Part shown: piece by piece, positions 21,311 to 32,432 of the stretch
Layout: every line of letters starts with the position of its first letter
How positions within the stretch are numbered: position 1 is the stretch's first letter
NCBI GenBank assembly: GCA_002633005.1
Contig: NMRA01001098.1
Coordinates: 1,368-37,039, forward strand
Direction: 5' to 3'
DNA length: 35,672 nt
Origin: Phoronis australis
Taxonomy: Eukaryota; Phoronida; Phoronidae
The notes under the pieces: generated by a model
The model's database searches: none
The model's input: the letters and a program-made list of their open reading frames with translations, nothing else
What the model was told of the DNA's origin: nothing
Translations under genes and position numbers: made by a program

Positions 21311-22154
21311 TTTATTTAAAGAGCACACACTCCAGTATGCCTCACCACCGCACAATGCCCGAACAACTACCTCACCGGTATAAGTAAAATGGGTGTTTTG
21401 TACTCAATAAATAGAAAAATTCTTGTTTTTCAAATAATTAAACATTTGTCTGCGTTTCGCTCAATCTTGTAGACCCCTGCAATTCACCGAGAATATTCCC
21501 CAGAAGGCCCAGATGTTCAAAAATATACTTGAAAAATTGTTTGAGCTCAAAAACACTTGAAGTTAGATCACTATATGATGAAGAAAACATTAAAAGAAAA
21601 TTTGCACTCAATGTCCTCGTTTTGTACAATTTTGCAACAGTGGGATCTGACAGTAGCAAATGTCTAATATTTATCAAGATATTTATTTGTGAAACTCACT
21701 ACAAAACAACATGAGATGAAACATTTTTCTTATAAAATTACTCTAATTATCAGCAAAAACTCTTCCAACTTTCCTTCTGCTCAATTTCAGATACTAAGTT
21801 TGTTTTACTCGTAAATACCATTAAAGTTTAATAGTTCGCAATACAATTCCTGCAATAAAGTCAACAGAGTGAGTTCAAAGATCTCTTCTGTAGCCTCTAT
21901 GGGTCACTGAGTCTCACTGCTGCATCTAAACACCATACAATTTAGTTGTAAAAACTAGATGTGATACAGACAGAAACACTTTTTGTGCAATAAAGCGTTT
22001 CTCGCACACACTTCCGGTATGCCGTCAACACAGTACTTGCAGTGACCTCTTTTAGCAGCTTTTATGGGTCAACAGCCCACACCATTGTAGCTAACGTCAC
22101 GCGGAACAACTCTTTTTCTTGTCATCTTTGCTGGTGCAGGTTTTGGCGACTTAA
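21311..22154. other. No recognisable gene
   Basis: A+T-rich sequence between the LINE fragment and the second TTAA element. ORFs at 21438-21677 (minus) and 21529-21714 (plus) overlap each other and show no known domain. Confidence 0.4.
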
Positions 22155-24439
22155 AGGAGAATGCCACCCGATTTAATTAGTCTTTTTTGTCGTCTTAATG
22201 GGTCTATATCAACATCGCCTAGCATGCGGTCGACCTTACCTTGCCGAGAGGTGTCGCGTTAACTTGTGAGGAAGGCGAGAAACGACACAGCGACGTCAGT
22301 GGTTCATTTGCAGAGTTAATGCCGCTATGTTGCGGTGCATCGTTCCCGCTTTTCCGAACTATGCAGCTGCGAGGAAAGCGGGTATATCGTTTCTTCGAAT
22401 TCTTCGAGAGTCCGAAATGCTTAGGAAGTGGTTCGCGGTAGTGAAGAATAAAAAAGTACGCTGTAAATAGCAAATATGAGGCCGTGAAACATCTCCGTGT
22501 CTGTGGCCTGCAGTCGTCGCGGGACAGTGCCTGACGAATGCCGGCTTACCAAATAACTATCCATACGTTCTGTTTGAGCTTGTTCAGGGCGCCTCTCTAG
22601 TATTTCTTCATCACTGTATTCCTGTTCGAACTGATAGCCTGTGAAACTTAACGATCCACCTACGAAGTTTTCGTCGCGATGAGCTCTCGTCTAAGTCGGA
22701 ATTGCGAGTTGCCATGTTCTCGTTTATTACTGAGCGTTCTGAAATGAATTGTTCTCACCCTTACCGATACTTATATCAAACTGAAACAAAGTCTGACTCA
22801 TTAGATGCAATGTGTAATGTCTTTGGAGTGTTCGTGAGTGCAAATGATTTGAGAAGCCGGCAATGAATAAATCACAGCGTTCTACTGACCGGCTATAGGT
22901 GCAATAAAACTAATTGACGGGACACCGAGGTCATGTGAGCTCATGGTAATTCAGTGTTTGCTGACAGAAACTGTTGTGAAACAGCTCAATTTCTATCCCA
23001 CGGCCAGGTGTTAGGGGAATCTTCATGTACATTTACATTATTCAAACTGTCAATGTACAACTTAGTGCCGTGATGGTATGCCCAAAGCGGAACCTGGATT
23101 CGCGGCCCCCGACGAGTAAGTAGATTTGCAGTTTCTGGCTAATTCACCAACATAATCACGTGCACTTTACTTCTTTGGCTCGCTAGTATAGTATTTTCTT
23201 GACTCTAAGTTTAGTTTCGAACTTTGGCGGGTTTATGTTCGTGATGTCTGATCGGCTTCCGAGCCAGTGACCGGGATTACGAGTCAGTCCGGCCGCGACG
23301 GGCCTGATCAGGCTCCGAGCCACTGGCCAGGAGTACCAGCGTTTTGTGTGTTTAGAACTCAAAAAATCACAAGTCTAAACAACACAGATCTAGGTTCTCC
23401 TGTCTGTATTTCACGGAAAAATACTTCGAATTTATCTCCGAACAGACCCCAAACTCCTGCTACCAGGAAGAGATAACCAGGAAGGGACAACTAGCTAAAC
23501 CGCCGTTTTTGGCCTCCTTCCCCGGATTAATTTCAGGACTTACGTTTCGTTCAATAGGAAACAGATGATTTTATCAGAGAGATTAAAGCTTTTTCTATAG
23601 AAGGATATCAAAAAACTCACTTTGCAACCTTAAACAGTGGTGTAATTGTACTTTGAAAATATCGACTTCAGCGCACTGAATCGCAACTTCCCACACGCAG
23701 TCACGGGTATTTAAGCTTTTCCGTCGATGTATAGATGGCGTAGTAGTCAAGTACTCCTTCATTTGCATATCAAATTTGCATGTGGGAGTTCTGAGACTCT
23801 CGTCAGTTGTTGGTCGAGCCCTTGAGTGAGTAAAGCGGTGACCTCCCGCTGAGAGCACGCGCTGATGAAGATATCACAGTGAACTCGATCGCTTCGCAGT
23901 CAGGAGGTGAAAACACTCTCATGACCGCAGTTTTGAATTCCAGCTAAGCAAGCCCTATTTCGAGGAGCGGACTTGTTTTCGTCCGCTGACAGTGGATTGC
24001 AGAGAAGATTAGAATGAGGTCAACATCGAACTTTCTGCAGCTACCTATCATGTTGACAAAAGTTTGAAGTGTCAGAACCATAGACGGAGCACGCGGGTTG
24101 TCTATAATTCCTGTTCTTCTTCAGTTGACGAAAACATTGCTATCGGCATAAAAATTCATTTTGAGGTAGATACCTGTATCCAATAATAAATATTAATACT
24201 CTGTAATATCTCACCCTCCGCGTTTCGTTTCTTTGACGTTGTTTGAGGTTGCGGTATCGTGAAACAACGCCGTCGGGTGAGAGAAGTTGCACCGAATAAT
24301 TGGAATTGGCTGCAGTTCTTCCTTTAGAATGTGCCGTTTTCTTGGCAAGTCTCTTGCCTGCCGAAATTTTTCTGAGCATTGAAGACATCGGCCTTTTCCT
24401 GCGCCAAACAACCTTTTGTCTGCTACAGAAATGTTATGC

Positions 24440-24811
24440 CTAGTTTTCTACCATATTAGCACACTTTGTGGCTCTGCTACAATTAGCACTGCCATAAACG
24501 TATTTCTTAATTCCGCCACAGTATGCATACTTGGAAGTTGGTTTTGCCAGGTGTTTTTCCAAATTAAGCCACAACAGTTGTCCATCATTAAATGCCTCAA
24601 ATTTCTCGACGCCATGGACGTTTCCGTCAACACAAAACGCACCCTTGCCATTCTTAAAAATTCGTGTATATGTGCTATAATTGCTTCGAAGGACCGGCAG
24701 TAACCGTGGCTGGAATATCGGCAGCTTCGTGACTAAGTCAACAACTAACTCTTGTTGAAATTCTCCACACTTCAAAATTCTTGTTTGCAGGTGCTGGTGA
24801 TTGCCATTCAA
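24440..24811 (-). pseudogene. Unrecognised ORF inside the THAP-type transposon
   Basis: 123 codons on the same strand as the THAP gene and downstream of it. Segments such as GAFCVDGNVHGVEKFEAFND look protein-like, and a second open stretch (24211-24411, CLQCSEKFRQARDLPRK) follows. It may be decayed transposase body sequence, but no motif is recognised and both ORFs have close overlapping alternatives. Confidence 0.25.
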
Positions 24812-25309
24812 TGGTTTTCATAATAAGAGACTAGAAATCCGAGTTGTCACACACGCCCACTGGCCTGGTGCTGCCTTACATTTTCACTGGCCTCCTTGCT
24901 ACAGTCGACTTGCGAATTAGTGTCCACATTTGTGGTCACTTGCCGGGTACAGGCCCATGAGACAAGTTGCAGCAACTAATTCAGTACGAATCCATAAACC
25001 TTTTTACACGCACAATTAAATGCGCAAAAATGCCCCTGTATTTCTCAAACCTTTAATTTAATGCTCAAGCTATACAACGAGTGCGTGTTGAAACACAACA
25101 TGGACCTTGGACCAAAGATGGACTCCTTGCATCAGGACCTTAGTAAGCGGGGGGAGGGCGAGTCCAACCCCTCAAAAAATTGCATGCCTCAGGGTCAAAT
25201 CATGGCAACCGACAAAGGGGTGGGACTGGGGAAGGACAAAAAAGAAAGACTTCGAATACTGATTACTGCGTACTGGGGTGTACTCATTATCGTCTCACGT
25301 ACAGAGGAA

Positions 25310-26051
25310 GAACTGTCCCACTTGCCCGAGTGTCCCACGACACACTCCAACTGGAGGGTGATCTGAGCACCCAAACTGCTTACATCCCGCCGTGTGACTC
25401 CCTCGCCACACACCTGGCACCTTCTAAATAGCTCCAATACAAGTCCACAATATACTTATCAAACTTAGGCTCACCAATCTGTTCACTGAATGACGAACTG
25501 TCCTCTTCACTGGGTGTCGAACTGGGCCAGTATTCACTCCCACTACTCAACATCGCGGCAGGGCTGCTTACAGGCTCTGGGCTAGAGACAACAGCACAGG
25601 GCGAATCACTGCTAGGTCCCGGAATTGCACGCAATGGGGTACGTTCGGAGGCACGGGTGACAGTAGATGAAGTGCCTCCAGTCATTGTATATAGTGGCCA
25701 CAGCTCGCAAGGCTTCTCGCTTCAAAAATGCACTTCTCGGAGTTGGCGACGGGGCACTGCCGGGAATCAACAGCGACGGTATGGTACCCTTCTTCAGGCG
25801 TTGTTTCGCAGGGACCTTCATCAATTCAGCGTACATATCTATGTCGTAATCTGACGGCAGAAAATGCTTGCCACCCTAGGTAACCCTCCTCTTCTTTGTA
25901 CGTTGCGTGGACGGGTAGCGTTGCGTTCTTCACATGAACGAGCTAGCCAAGTACGGCGAAGTGTGTCAGCCTTCGGAAAGGGACGCAAGGTACCCAAAGC
26001 GCGTGTGAGACGATAATGAATACATCCCAGCACGCAGCAACAGCGTGGCAT
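25310..26051 (-). pseudogene. Broken THAP-domain transposase gene, N-terminal part
   Basis: ATG at 26051 (acATG context) opens a THAP-like zinc finger: MPRCCCVLGC, then PFPKADTLRRTWL. In another frame come KHFLPSDYDIDMYAELM (about 25800-25860) and LKKGTIPSLLIPGS, the usual THAP tail. A Ser/Pro-rich linker (about 25450-25690) follows after a second frameshift. It ends in KYIVDLYWSYLEGARC and a CQVCG...CVVGH pair (25290-25435), a likely second zinc-binding module. A stop sits just before the KHF motif, where the THAP Cys should be. Downstream catalytic sequence is not recognised; the module is cut near 25310 by an inverted THAP fragment. The protein would bind the transposon ends. Confidence 0.65.
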
Positions 26052-27045
26052 GTTGACTGACTTGTAAACAAAAGCAAACGACGACCGAACTTATCCCAAA
26101 CGAGGTTGAACAATGGCTGACTCGACAGCTCTCATAGTCAGACTATAATGAAAAGAAATTGGCGCGAAACTCTTGCCTCCCAAAACGTCACTTCCGGAGT
26201 AGAGGACGAGAAAATAATCAAATTACGAAAAGCTGTAATTAAGTGAAAAATGTGTCTGGGATAATCAACGAACCTTATTTTTTCTAAAAGTGACATGAAA
26301 AAAGGTTGCCTTCGCCTTTAAGAAATGGCGATGCGTCACTGAACTTAGTTGTAGCTTGAAGGCTGACTTGCAAAAATTCGATCCATCATCAGACCACCAT
26401 ATCGCAAAGAAGGACACTAAACGATAACAGTGATATTCATGAATGTCGGTCAGCTCTAAATGCTTTATTGAATTAAAAACTAGACTAATGAAATTCAAAA
26501 ATTTACAAACCGTAGATCGAAAAAGAAGTTCAAGTCATTGCTCATAAATTTGGAAAGATTGTCTTTGCACTTCCTTGACGCTTGTAGTTCCCAGTAGTTT
26601 TGTGCAATGAATTTAGGTTCTTCTAAACCGAATCGTTTGCTTGCCATTCCCGTGCATACTGCAAAGGCTGGACACGTCGTGAGTCAGTGACGCACCCACG
26701 TTAAAAATAAGGTGTAGTCATGCCGCCAGTAGGCTGCCCGCGTAGAATCCGCGCACAGTGATTGACGGGAAAAGAACTTGAACTGCACTGAGGGGTTGAA
26801 GTGTGTGCATTTTTGGGACACCGCGTTCATTTTCCCCAGCCGCCCGCCAGAAGCTGGACCAGTGGTCGTGTTTCAACAAGGAATTTTGACCCAGCTGTAT
26901 GGGCCAAGGATTTCGGGATCATATCTTTTAAAAAAATCTTCATGAAAGGACCGTATTAAAATGAACTTTTCCCGAAACTGGGTCAAAAAAACGCCCTTGG
27001 AGCCAGAACACGGGTATAGGTTCGAGTTAAGCCGCACATCTCAAA

Positions 27046-27149
27046 TGAATCATAGCGGAGTTGACCAACGACTACCATTACTTCGTCGAATTGCGCCTGA
27101 ATCATAGCAGAGCTAACCAGCGACTAGCATTAGTTCGTCGAATTGCGTA
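27046..27149. repeat. 52-bp imperfect tandem duplication
   Basis: 27046-27097 and 27098-27149 both start TGAATCATAGC and share TTCGTCGAATTGCG near the end, with a few substitutions. Located inside the THAP-type transposon. No function assigned. Confidence 0.8.
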
Positions 27150-27418
27150 TGCATGGATCAGACTTCCCTGCGATGCCACGACACCCTGACCGGCCACCGT
27201 GGCGGGAGCAGCTAATTTCTTGACTAACACCTGCTGGATTTAAGCAAAATGACGAAGTCCATGCATACACACATGCAAGCGTATCCAAATACAATTAAAT
27301 GTATTTCCATGTGAAACCATGTGACTTGTGTGAGTTCTTAATTTTCTTAGATCTGCCCAATCAGGTAGAACTGTGTTTCAAGTCATTCACTATAGGCAAC
27401 TGAGGGTTCAAATTGGAA

Positions 27419-27469
27419 GCTCGCATCGTATGACGTCATACGACGTCATATGACGTAGGAGATGCGAGC
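27419..27469. promoter_or_regulatory. CRE-site cluster within a palindrome
   Basis: Arms GCTCGCATC (27419-27427) and GATGCGAGC (27461-27469) enclose a perfect TGACGTCA (27431-27438), an overlapping GACGTCAT and a TGACGTA. An octamer-like ATTTGCAT follows at 27473-27480. TGACGTCA is the CREB/ATF consensus. It lies upstream of the THAP ORF in its transcription direction, about 300 bp from the transposon end, so it may be part of the transposon's promoter. That role is inference. Confidence 0.45.
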
Positions 27470-28229
27470 CTCATTTGCATATACTAGTGACATCTGTTGG
27501 TTCAAAAAAGAGGATCATGCCCGAGTACATGCCTGGGAAGAGGCATCTTTTGGAACGGTAAAACAAGTCATGTTCAAAGCATCCTAGTGCCATTAATATG
27601 CAGTCTTTGAGGACCAAAGTGGTGTCATTTTATAGCTAAAGAGTTAAGCTTTCAAACACAATACTTGGATTCCAGACGACTTTAACATTTACCTTTGAAA
27701 TCACCTTTGAAAACACGTTAAAATGCGCTAAAACAGTTGTCTCTTCCTGGTTATCTCTTCCTGCTGCTACTAACCTTATTTGCCTGCCGGACTTTGTAGG
27801 TCGGCTACGGTGTGTCCAAACACCAATAAATCCGTAACAGTGAAATAAAACAACATGTTTTCATAAGAACTCGGTGCATTTTTAAGGGTTACACATCGAA
27901 GTTTGATGATTTATTGGTATTAAACGATGAACTCAAGCAATAAGCTGACACCAGTAACCAGTGTTGTGAACTGCTGAACCGAAACCGGTGACGTCATTGG
28001 ATAATTTCAATACCTCCGTCTGCCGTCAGGTGTCAGGTAACGCAACCGTACGTGCCCTTATGGAGTAGAACTACTCGATCTAAATTGATACAAATTAGGT
28101 TGTTTTTGGGTGGCATGCTCCTTTAACCTTATCCAACGATGGCCGACCTCGCTTGGGAGCTTTGTACAGTGATGTCGCACTATAGGCCTAGAAAGTTCTC
28201 AGCTTCGTGAGCTCACCTTCGGGCTTTGA

Positions 28230-28740
28230 AGAGCACATTTTTGGTTCATAAGCCAAAGATTGACCATAACAAGGGTATAATGTGCCAAAAAAGGTACAGA
28301 TACCACCTTCCGAGTGTGATGCCGTAGTTGTACTTAGCTAACAGATCATCCAACAGGTCGACACCACCCATAAACTTATTGCACTGGCTTCACACGAAAT
28401 GGCCTTGAAATTTAGACATGGGCCTTAGAGCGCTTGTCCCATTTTTTAACATTATCAGTTGGACTAGCACCAACAAAAGCTGACTTGATAGTTACTGGCT
28501 TGTTGCCATACCAGTGCACAATGCAGATGCTTTCGTCGATCTTGACTTTTTCTTCAAATGAGCCTCTTTCTTATTTTTTGAGACTGTACCCATGGATACG
28601 ATTGGCTCGTATACTAGTATTGGTTCATCGTCACTGTCACAGCTTTCATGATCGCCACCAAGTCACGCTCATCTCCAAAAAATGTGACAAATCACCCAAC
28701 TTGAGGGTTTTCCTTGTCGTTCTGACTCTAAATTAAAGTG
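28230..28740 (-). pseudogene. piggyBac transposase C-terminal fragment (copy C)
   Basis: Minus-strand frames give VKIDESICIVHWYGNKPVT (about 28490-28545), FVGASP, VKKWDKRSKAHV and then, after two stops and a frameshift, KFMGGVDLLDDLLAKYNYG (about 28330-28385) and LYLFLAHY. This order, including the GGVD that carries the third catalytic Asp of piggyBac transposases, matches PGBD2/3-type proteins. The catalytic core upstream is missing. The plus-strand ORF at 28434-28736 is a shadow. The fragment lies just right of TTAA element copy 2 and is too decayed to act. Confidence 0.75.
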
Positions 28741-29059
28741 AATCAGTAAATCGATTACCTCATTCAACCTAGGTACTACATTACGTGTGTTTCAAAGTAA
28801 AATCTTGACAAATAGCAAGTAAGAAACAATAACATAAGTTCATAAAGACGATGATTGAGATCCTATGCAATCATGATGTTGAATGTGATGCCTAAGAGAC
28901 AACGGACGATAGACCCGGTAGCACAAAAAAGCAAATTGGTTACTTTATTTACAATCTAACAAGTCAAACTTAAATATTGTTTAGAAGAATAGAAAAACTG
29001 CGCAGAAGAAAAAAATAAACTAGGGCACTTTTGCTAAAAAAAATTTAAAATACTTTACT

Positions 29060-29235
29060 TGTGAGCCAAAGAAGTAAAGTGCACGTGATTATGTTGGTGA
29101 ATTAGCCACGAAACTGCAAATCTACTTACTCGTTGGTGGCCGCGAATTCAGGTTCCGCTTTGGGCATACCGTCACGGCACTAAGTTGTACATTGACAATT
29201 TGAATAATGTAAATGTACATGAAGATTCCCCTAAA
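29060..29235 (-). mobile_element. Internal fragment of the TTAA element family
   Basis: The reverse complement is close to 23011-23185 of copy 2, nearly identical by eye, and more distantly like 20000-20180 of copy 1. The ends of the element are absent here. It shows that the family is multi-copy and that copy 2 has a closer relative than copy 1. Confidence 0.85.
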
Positions 29236-29756
29236 AGCATTAACTGGGCATTAACCCTACCTAGAGTCAGACAGAAGACTAAGCACAAGTGTTGGCATGG
29301 TGATGACAGAGCCTGGTGTTGCAATTATGCAACATGGCTTTTCAGGACAAGCGCACTTAGATAACAGAACATTATTCAAAATATGGTTTACACCAGTAAA
29401 TAACATGACATTTAATGGTTTGAATCCATTATATTGCAGTAATAAATTTACCTGGACTGTGTAGAGAATGTCTTTGCATGCTCACAGGGCAGCTTAGAAC
29501 ATTTCTCAAGAGAAGTCCCTCACACTGTAGCATTACTGCAACAATGGGCCTTTGATGGTGCACAATCAATAATAGGAGTGGAAAATGATTTGGGGGTTAA
29601 TTATAGATTGTCAAAAGTGGTGTTGCAATATTACAACGTGGGGCCTTCCAGGGTTGTCATCCATTAACAAACATTACCTGCCCGTAACCATATTTGATTC
29701 CAAACAACGCATTCACGCCAAAAAAAGAAAGTGTCAAACAGGCAAACCTGCAAGAA
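29236..29756. other. No recognisable gene
   Basis: A+T-rich sequence between the TTAA-family fragment and the SINE-like head. The ORF at 29585-29788 runs into the SINE and is not convincing. Confidence 0.35.
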
Positions 29757-29820
29757 TCACAGACTCGAACTCACGACCTGCCGAATAGAGCGCGCGTGCT
29801 TTACCACTACACCAACACGA
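29757..29820 (-). repeat. tRNA-derived SINE head
   Basis: On the minus strand TGGTGTAGTGGTAAAGCACG (A-box-like) is followed by GGTCGTGAGTTCGAGTC (B-box-like). Cloverleaf stems do not close well, so it is not a functional tRNA gene. It shares the B-box context with 3771-3851 and abuts the BEL LTR. Confidence 0.5.
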
Positions 29821-29853
29821 ATTAACTCATAAGGTGTGGGGAAATTCTGGCTA

Positions 29854-30303
29854 TGTAGTATAGGGGTTCGCCGTGTGAGTTGCCTCGCAGTGTCGGTAGA
29901 TACAAAGTGGTGATAACTAGACAGTTCAGCAGTGAACCTGTCTAAATAACAAGTCGTGTCGGTGTGCTGACTAAATGGCAACTGATTTTATTCTGCACTC
30001 CAAGTCATTTATATACACAATCATTGACAAATAACCATGACACGTGGGCTAATACTAAGGAAATGACCAAACTATAACACAAACAATTCTTATAAATGAT
30101 TCCATGTCACAAGGAAGCTAGACTAAATAAGGCAGATTGTTACGTAACCAATTCCGGAGTTGAAGGAACTCTGCAGTAAACAAACTGTCTGTGACGTATG
30201 GCTGGACACTTGAGCTGAGACACATCTGGTTCCGGTCAGTATGAATCAGCTGACGGGCGAAGTGTTAAAACAAAAACAATACATTATCACGGAATCCGTG
30301 ACA
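29854..30303 (-). mobile_element. BEL/Pao 3' LTR, 450 bp
   Basis: On the minus strand the LTR starts TGTCACGGATTCCGTGA right after a purine-rich tract (GGGGAG, 30304-30309) and ends CCTATACTACA at 29854. It contains TATATAAA (30008-30015) and, downstream, AATAAA (29987-29992), as expected for LTR promoter and poly(A) signals. The first 15 bases are partly palindromic. It follows the BEL/Pao pol ORF by about 130 bp. The 5' LTR is not in the window. Confidence 0.8.
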
Positions 30304-30438
30304 CTCCCCGGGCAGCCGAAAAAATGGCAAAGTACTAAAGAAAAATACATGTCTAGATACTAAAACAAACAATCAACAGAAAACGGTAACTATAACTAAC
30401 TGGAATATAAATATGCATGTCTCACTAAATAGAGATAA

Positions 30439-31720
30439 TTAGTCCTTAAAACAATTTCGTATCTTCTGTATGGCTTGCCTTGCTGCATTCCGTACTGGTC
30501 GGGAAGTTGCAGTGGTTTGGGTCTCCATCTCCAGGGCGAGTGGTCGGTCTCTATCGTCAGTGGCGTCATTTACCTCCATTGGATAAAGCTTGGTTAGTGG
30601 ACGATTCGTAACTCTGTTGCCGGTTCTCACTGTTGCTGAACGCACAAGGCCATCAGCACCGAAGTGTAACTGTTTGACTTTGGCTAAGGGCCACGAAACA
30701 CGTTTTTCATCATCCATGTGAATGATGACAACATCACCGACTTGAATTCTGTTGCATTGCGGGTTGTTCCCTTTCGTCTGTGCGTGTCTTTCTCGAAGTA
30801 CCGGCAGATACTCATGTTTCCAGTGTGTCCAGAAATTGCGAAATACGTTGTCTAGGTGTTTAAAGCGTCTGCTAAGTTGATTTGGGGTCACTGTGTAATC
30901 AGGGTCGAGGATTTCCTCGTCTGTGACATAGTTGTGCGGCAGTGGAGAGATGATGCGTCCATGCAGTAGATGAGATGGGGTTATAGGTTGTAGATCGTCC
31001 GCATCATTTGACATGTATGTGAGTGGCCTGTTGTTGATAATCATCTCTGCTTCTGTTAGGATGGTTGAGAGTTCATCGTAGGATACACATGCGCGGCCAA
31101 GTACCTTCTTGATGACTGATTTTGTAACACCAATGAGTCTTTCGTAGAACCCTCCAAACCACGGGGCTCGTTTCGGTATAAATGACCACTTTATCTGGTT
31201 NCAGTGGAGAGATGATTCGTCCATGCAGTAGATGAGATGGGGTTATAGGTTGTAGATCGTCCGCATCATTTGACATGTATGTGAGTGGCCTGTTGTTGAT
31301 AATCATCTCTGCTTCTGTTAGGATGGTTGAGAGTTCATCGTAGGATACACATGCGCGGCCAAGTACCATGAGAATGGTGATGTCGGTGGTAGCAGGATCG
31401 GGTATTTGTTGTCGTAAGGTATATTGGCATTGTTAAGTCTCCCTCCACATCGGAGTAAACAGTCTTCATCTAGGAATAGTTTCAATTGTCGCACCAATGG
31501 AGATGTCTGCTTGGCACCAGTCAGAATCTCTGTACTGTAGTGCTGCTCTTGGATATGATGTAGCCATAGGAATCTTGCAGACTGGATATCGTCTGTAGTG
31601 ATGGGTCCAACTGTGGTTGTCTTCTTGCGTAATCTGGCAACAAACTTGAGGGCATGAGCTGTAACTCGTAACAGCTTAGGAAGCGTCGTAAACCTGTTGA
31701 TATCTATGGCAAGTTTAACA
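30439..31720 (-). pseudogene. BEL/Pao retrotransposon pol remnant (pre-integrase and integrase C-terminus)
   Basis: From high to low coordinates the minus strand gives DINRFTTLPKLLRVTAHA (about 31640-31700) and LFLDEDCLLRCGGRLNN (about 31420-31470), the region before the integrase. It then jumps to WSFIPKRAPWFGGFYERLIG (about 31125-31190), ILTEAEMIINNRPLTY, LTPSHLL-like and VGDVVIIHMDDEKR, ending in a TAA at 30439. The integrase catalytic core between the two blocks is missing, and the junction holds an N and a 166-bp duplication. An in-frame stop near 31725 marks the other end. The remnant is non-functional; part of the damage may come from assembly. Confidence 0.88.
31202..31367. repeat. 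166-bp direct duplication beside an N (probable assembly join)
   Basis: 31202-31367 repeats 30940-31105 with one mismatch, starting right after the only ambiguous base (31201). The copy is joined out of frame to the pre-integrase coding block at 31368. This pattern fits overlapping contig ends placed side by side. Confidence 0.9.
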
Positions 31721-32432
31721 CTTTAGCCATCAGACTGCAGTTATCTACATTTGTCCCATCTGTTCTCATTTTGCAGACAAAAATGACAGGAACTCATATT
31801 CATATTCTTAAACATTTATGAAATGAAAACTAATGATGATAACTGGATGAAAAGTTGACAGGATAAGCAAGGCACCTGACACTTTACAAATATATGTTCA
31901 GCTGATCAGTATGGGCATCAGATGTGGAGATAATTCCAGGTAAAGTGCACCATTACAGGTAATTTTTGACAAAGTATGAAATAAAGATATTGATCAGAAA
32001 AAAACATATCTTTTGATTATATTGGTTCAATACTATAAACACCGAGTCCAGTCAACAACTCGACGTTACAAAATCACAATAATGAAAGGTAAGACGATAA
32101 AAGAAGGAAGTCTGCGATACATGCATGTGAGTGAGTTCAAATTGTGCCTAAAATATTCTGATCATAAGAAACAAGTCATGAGCATATATGTTGTAGAAAG
32201 TCTCTCAATAATGAAAAATAACAGGTGACTAATTTTGCATAACTTCTACTGACTTCAGCAATCTAGAGGTGCGCACAGGTGTGGTGATGCGAATAACACT
32301 GTCTGAGCAGTTACATGCTTATTTCAACATATTAGAAAGCAGTCTGAGAACATTTGTCATGGTAGCTTGTAAATTAAACAACCATGCAAAGAGATATGTC
32401 ACGAAATTCGCATTTAAAACAAGTTTAAGTTT
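31721..32432. other. No recognisable gene
   Basis: A+T-rich spacer between the BEL remnant and piggyBac copy A. The short ORF at 32013-32228 has no recognisable domain. The last part may belong to the 3' end of the piggyBac element; no TTAA-flanked TIR pair was identified. Confidence 0.35.

Larger units (their letters stand above)
23464..27763 (-). mobile_element. THAP-type DNA transposon nested in the TTAA element, 4.3 kb
   Basis: 29-bp TIRs (23464-23492 and 27735-27763) differ at one base and start CAGGAAGAGATAACC. CTGCTAC flanks both ends (23457-23463 and 27764-27770), a 7-bp TSD. Alignment of the joined flanks with copy 1 at 20417-20442 gives an ungapped empty site. The interior holds a broken THAP-domain gene on the minus strand (25310-26051) and a CREB-site palindrome near the right end. 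The superfamily is uncertain. P elements (THAP, 7-8 bp TSD) are one candidate; Kolobok also has THAP but uses TTAA. Confidence 0.82.
22155..28122. mobile_element. TTAA-flanked DNA transposon (copy 2), split by a second transposon
   Basis: Ends AGGAGAATGCCACCC (22155-22169) and the complement AGGAGCATGCCACCC (28108-28122) are flanked by TTAA at 22151-22154 and 28123-28126. The outer parts (22155-23463 and 27771-28122) are collinear with copy 1, about three-quarters identical by eye. The central 4.3 kb (23464-27763) is absent from copy 1 and is a separate element with its own TIRs. Without the insertion the element would be about 1.66 kb. Confidence 0.85.

Noticed and set aside
25061-25437. Plus-strand ORFs of 83-101 codons within the THAP-type transposon
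   Set aside because: They overlap the minus-strand zinc module. The only recognisable part, YCVLGCTHYRLT, is the inverted THAP fragment reported separately.
28434-28736. 100-codon plus-strand ORF
   Set aside because: Antisense to the piggyBac copy C fragment.
29757-29820. Candidate tRNA gene
   Set aside because: A and B boxes are present but the anticodon and T stems do not pair and no acceptor stem closes. Called a tRNA-derived SINE head. The same applies to 3771-3851.
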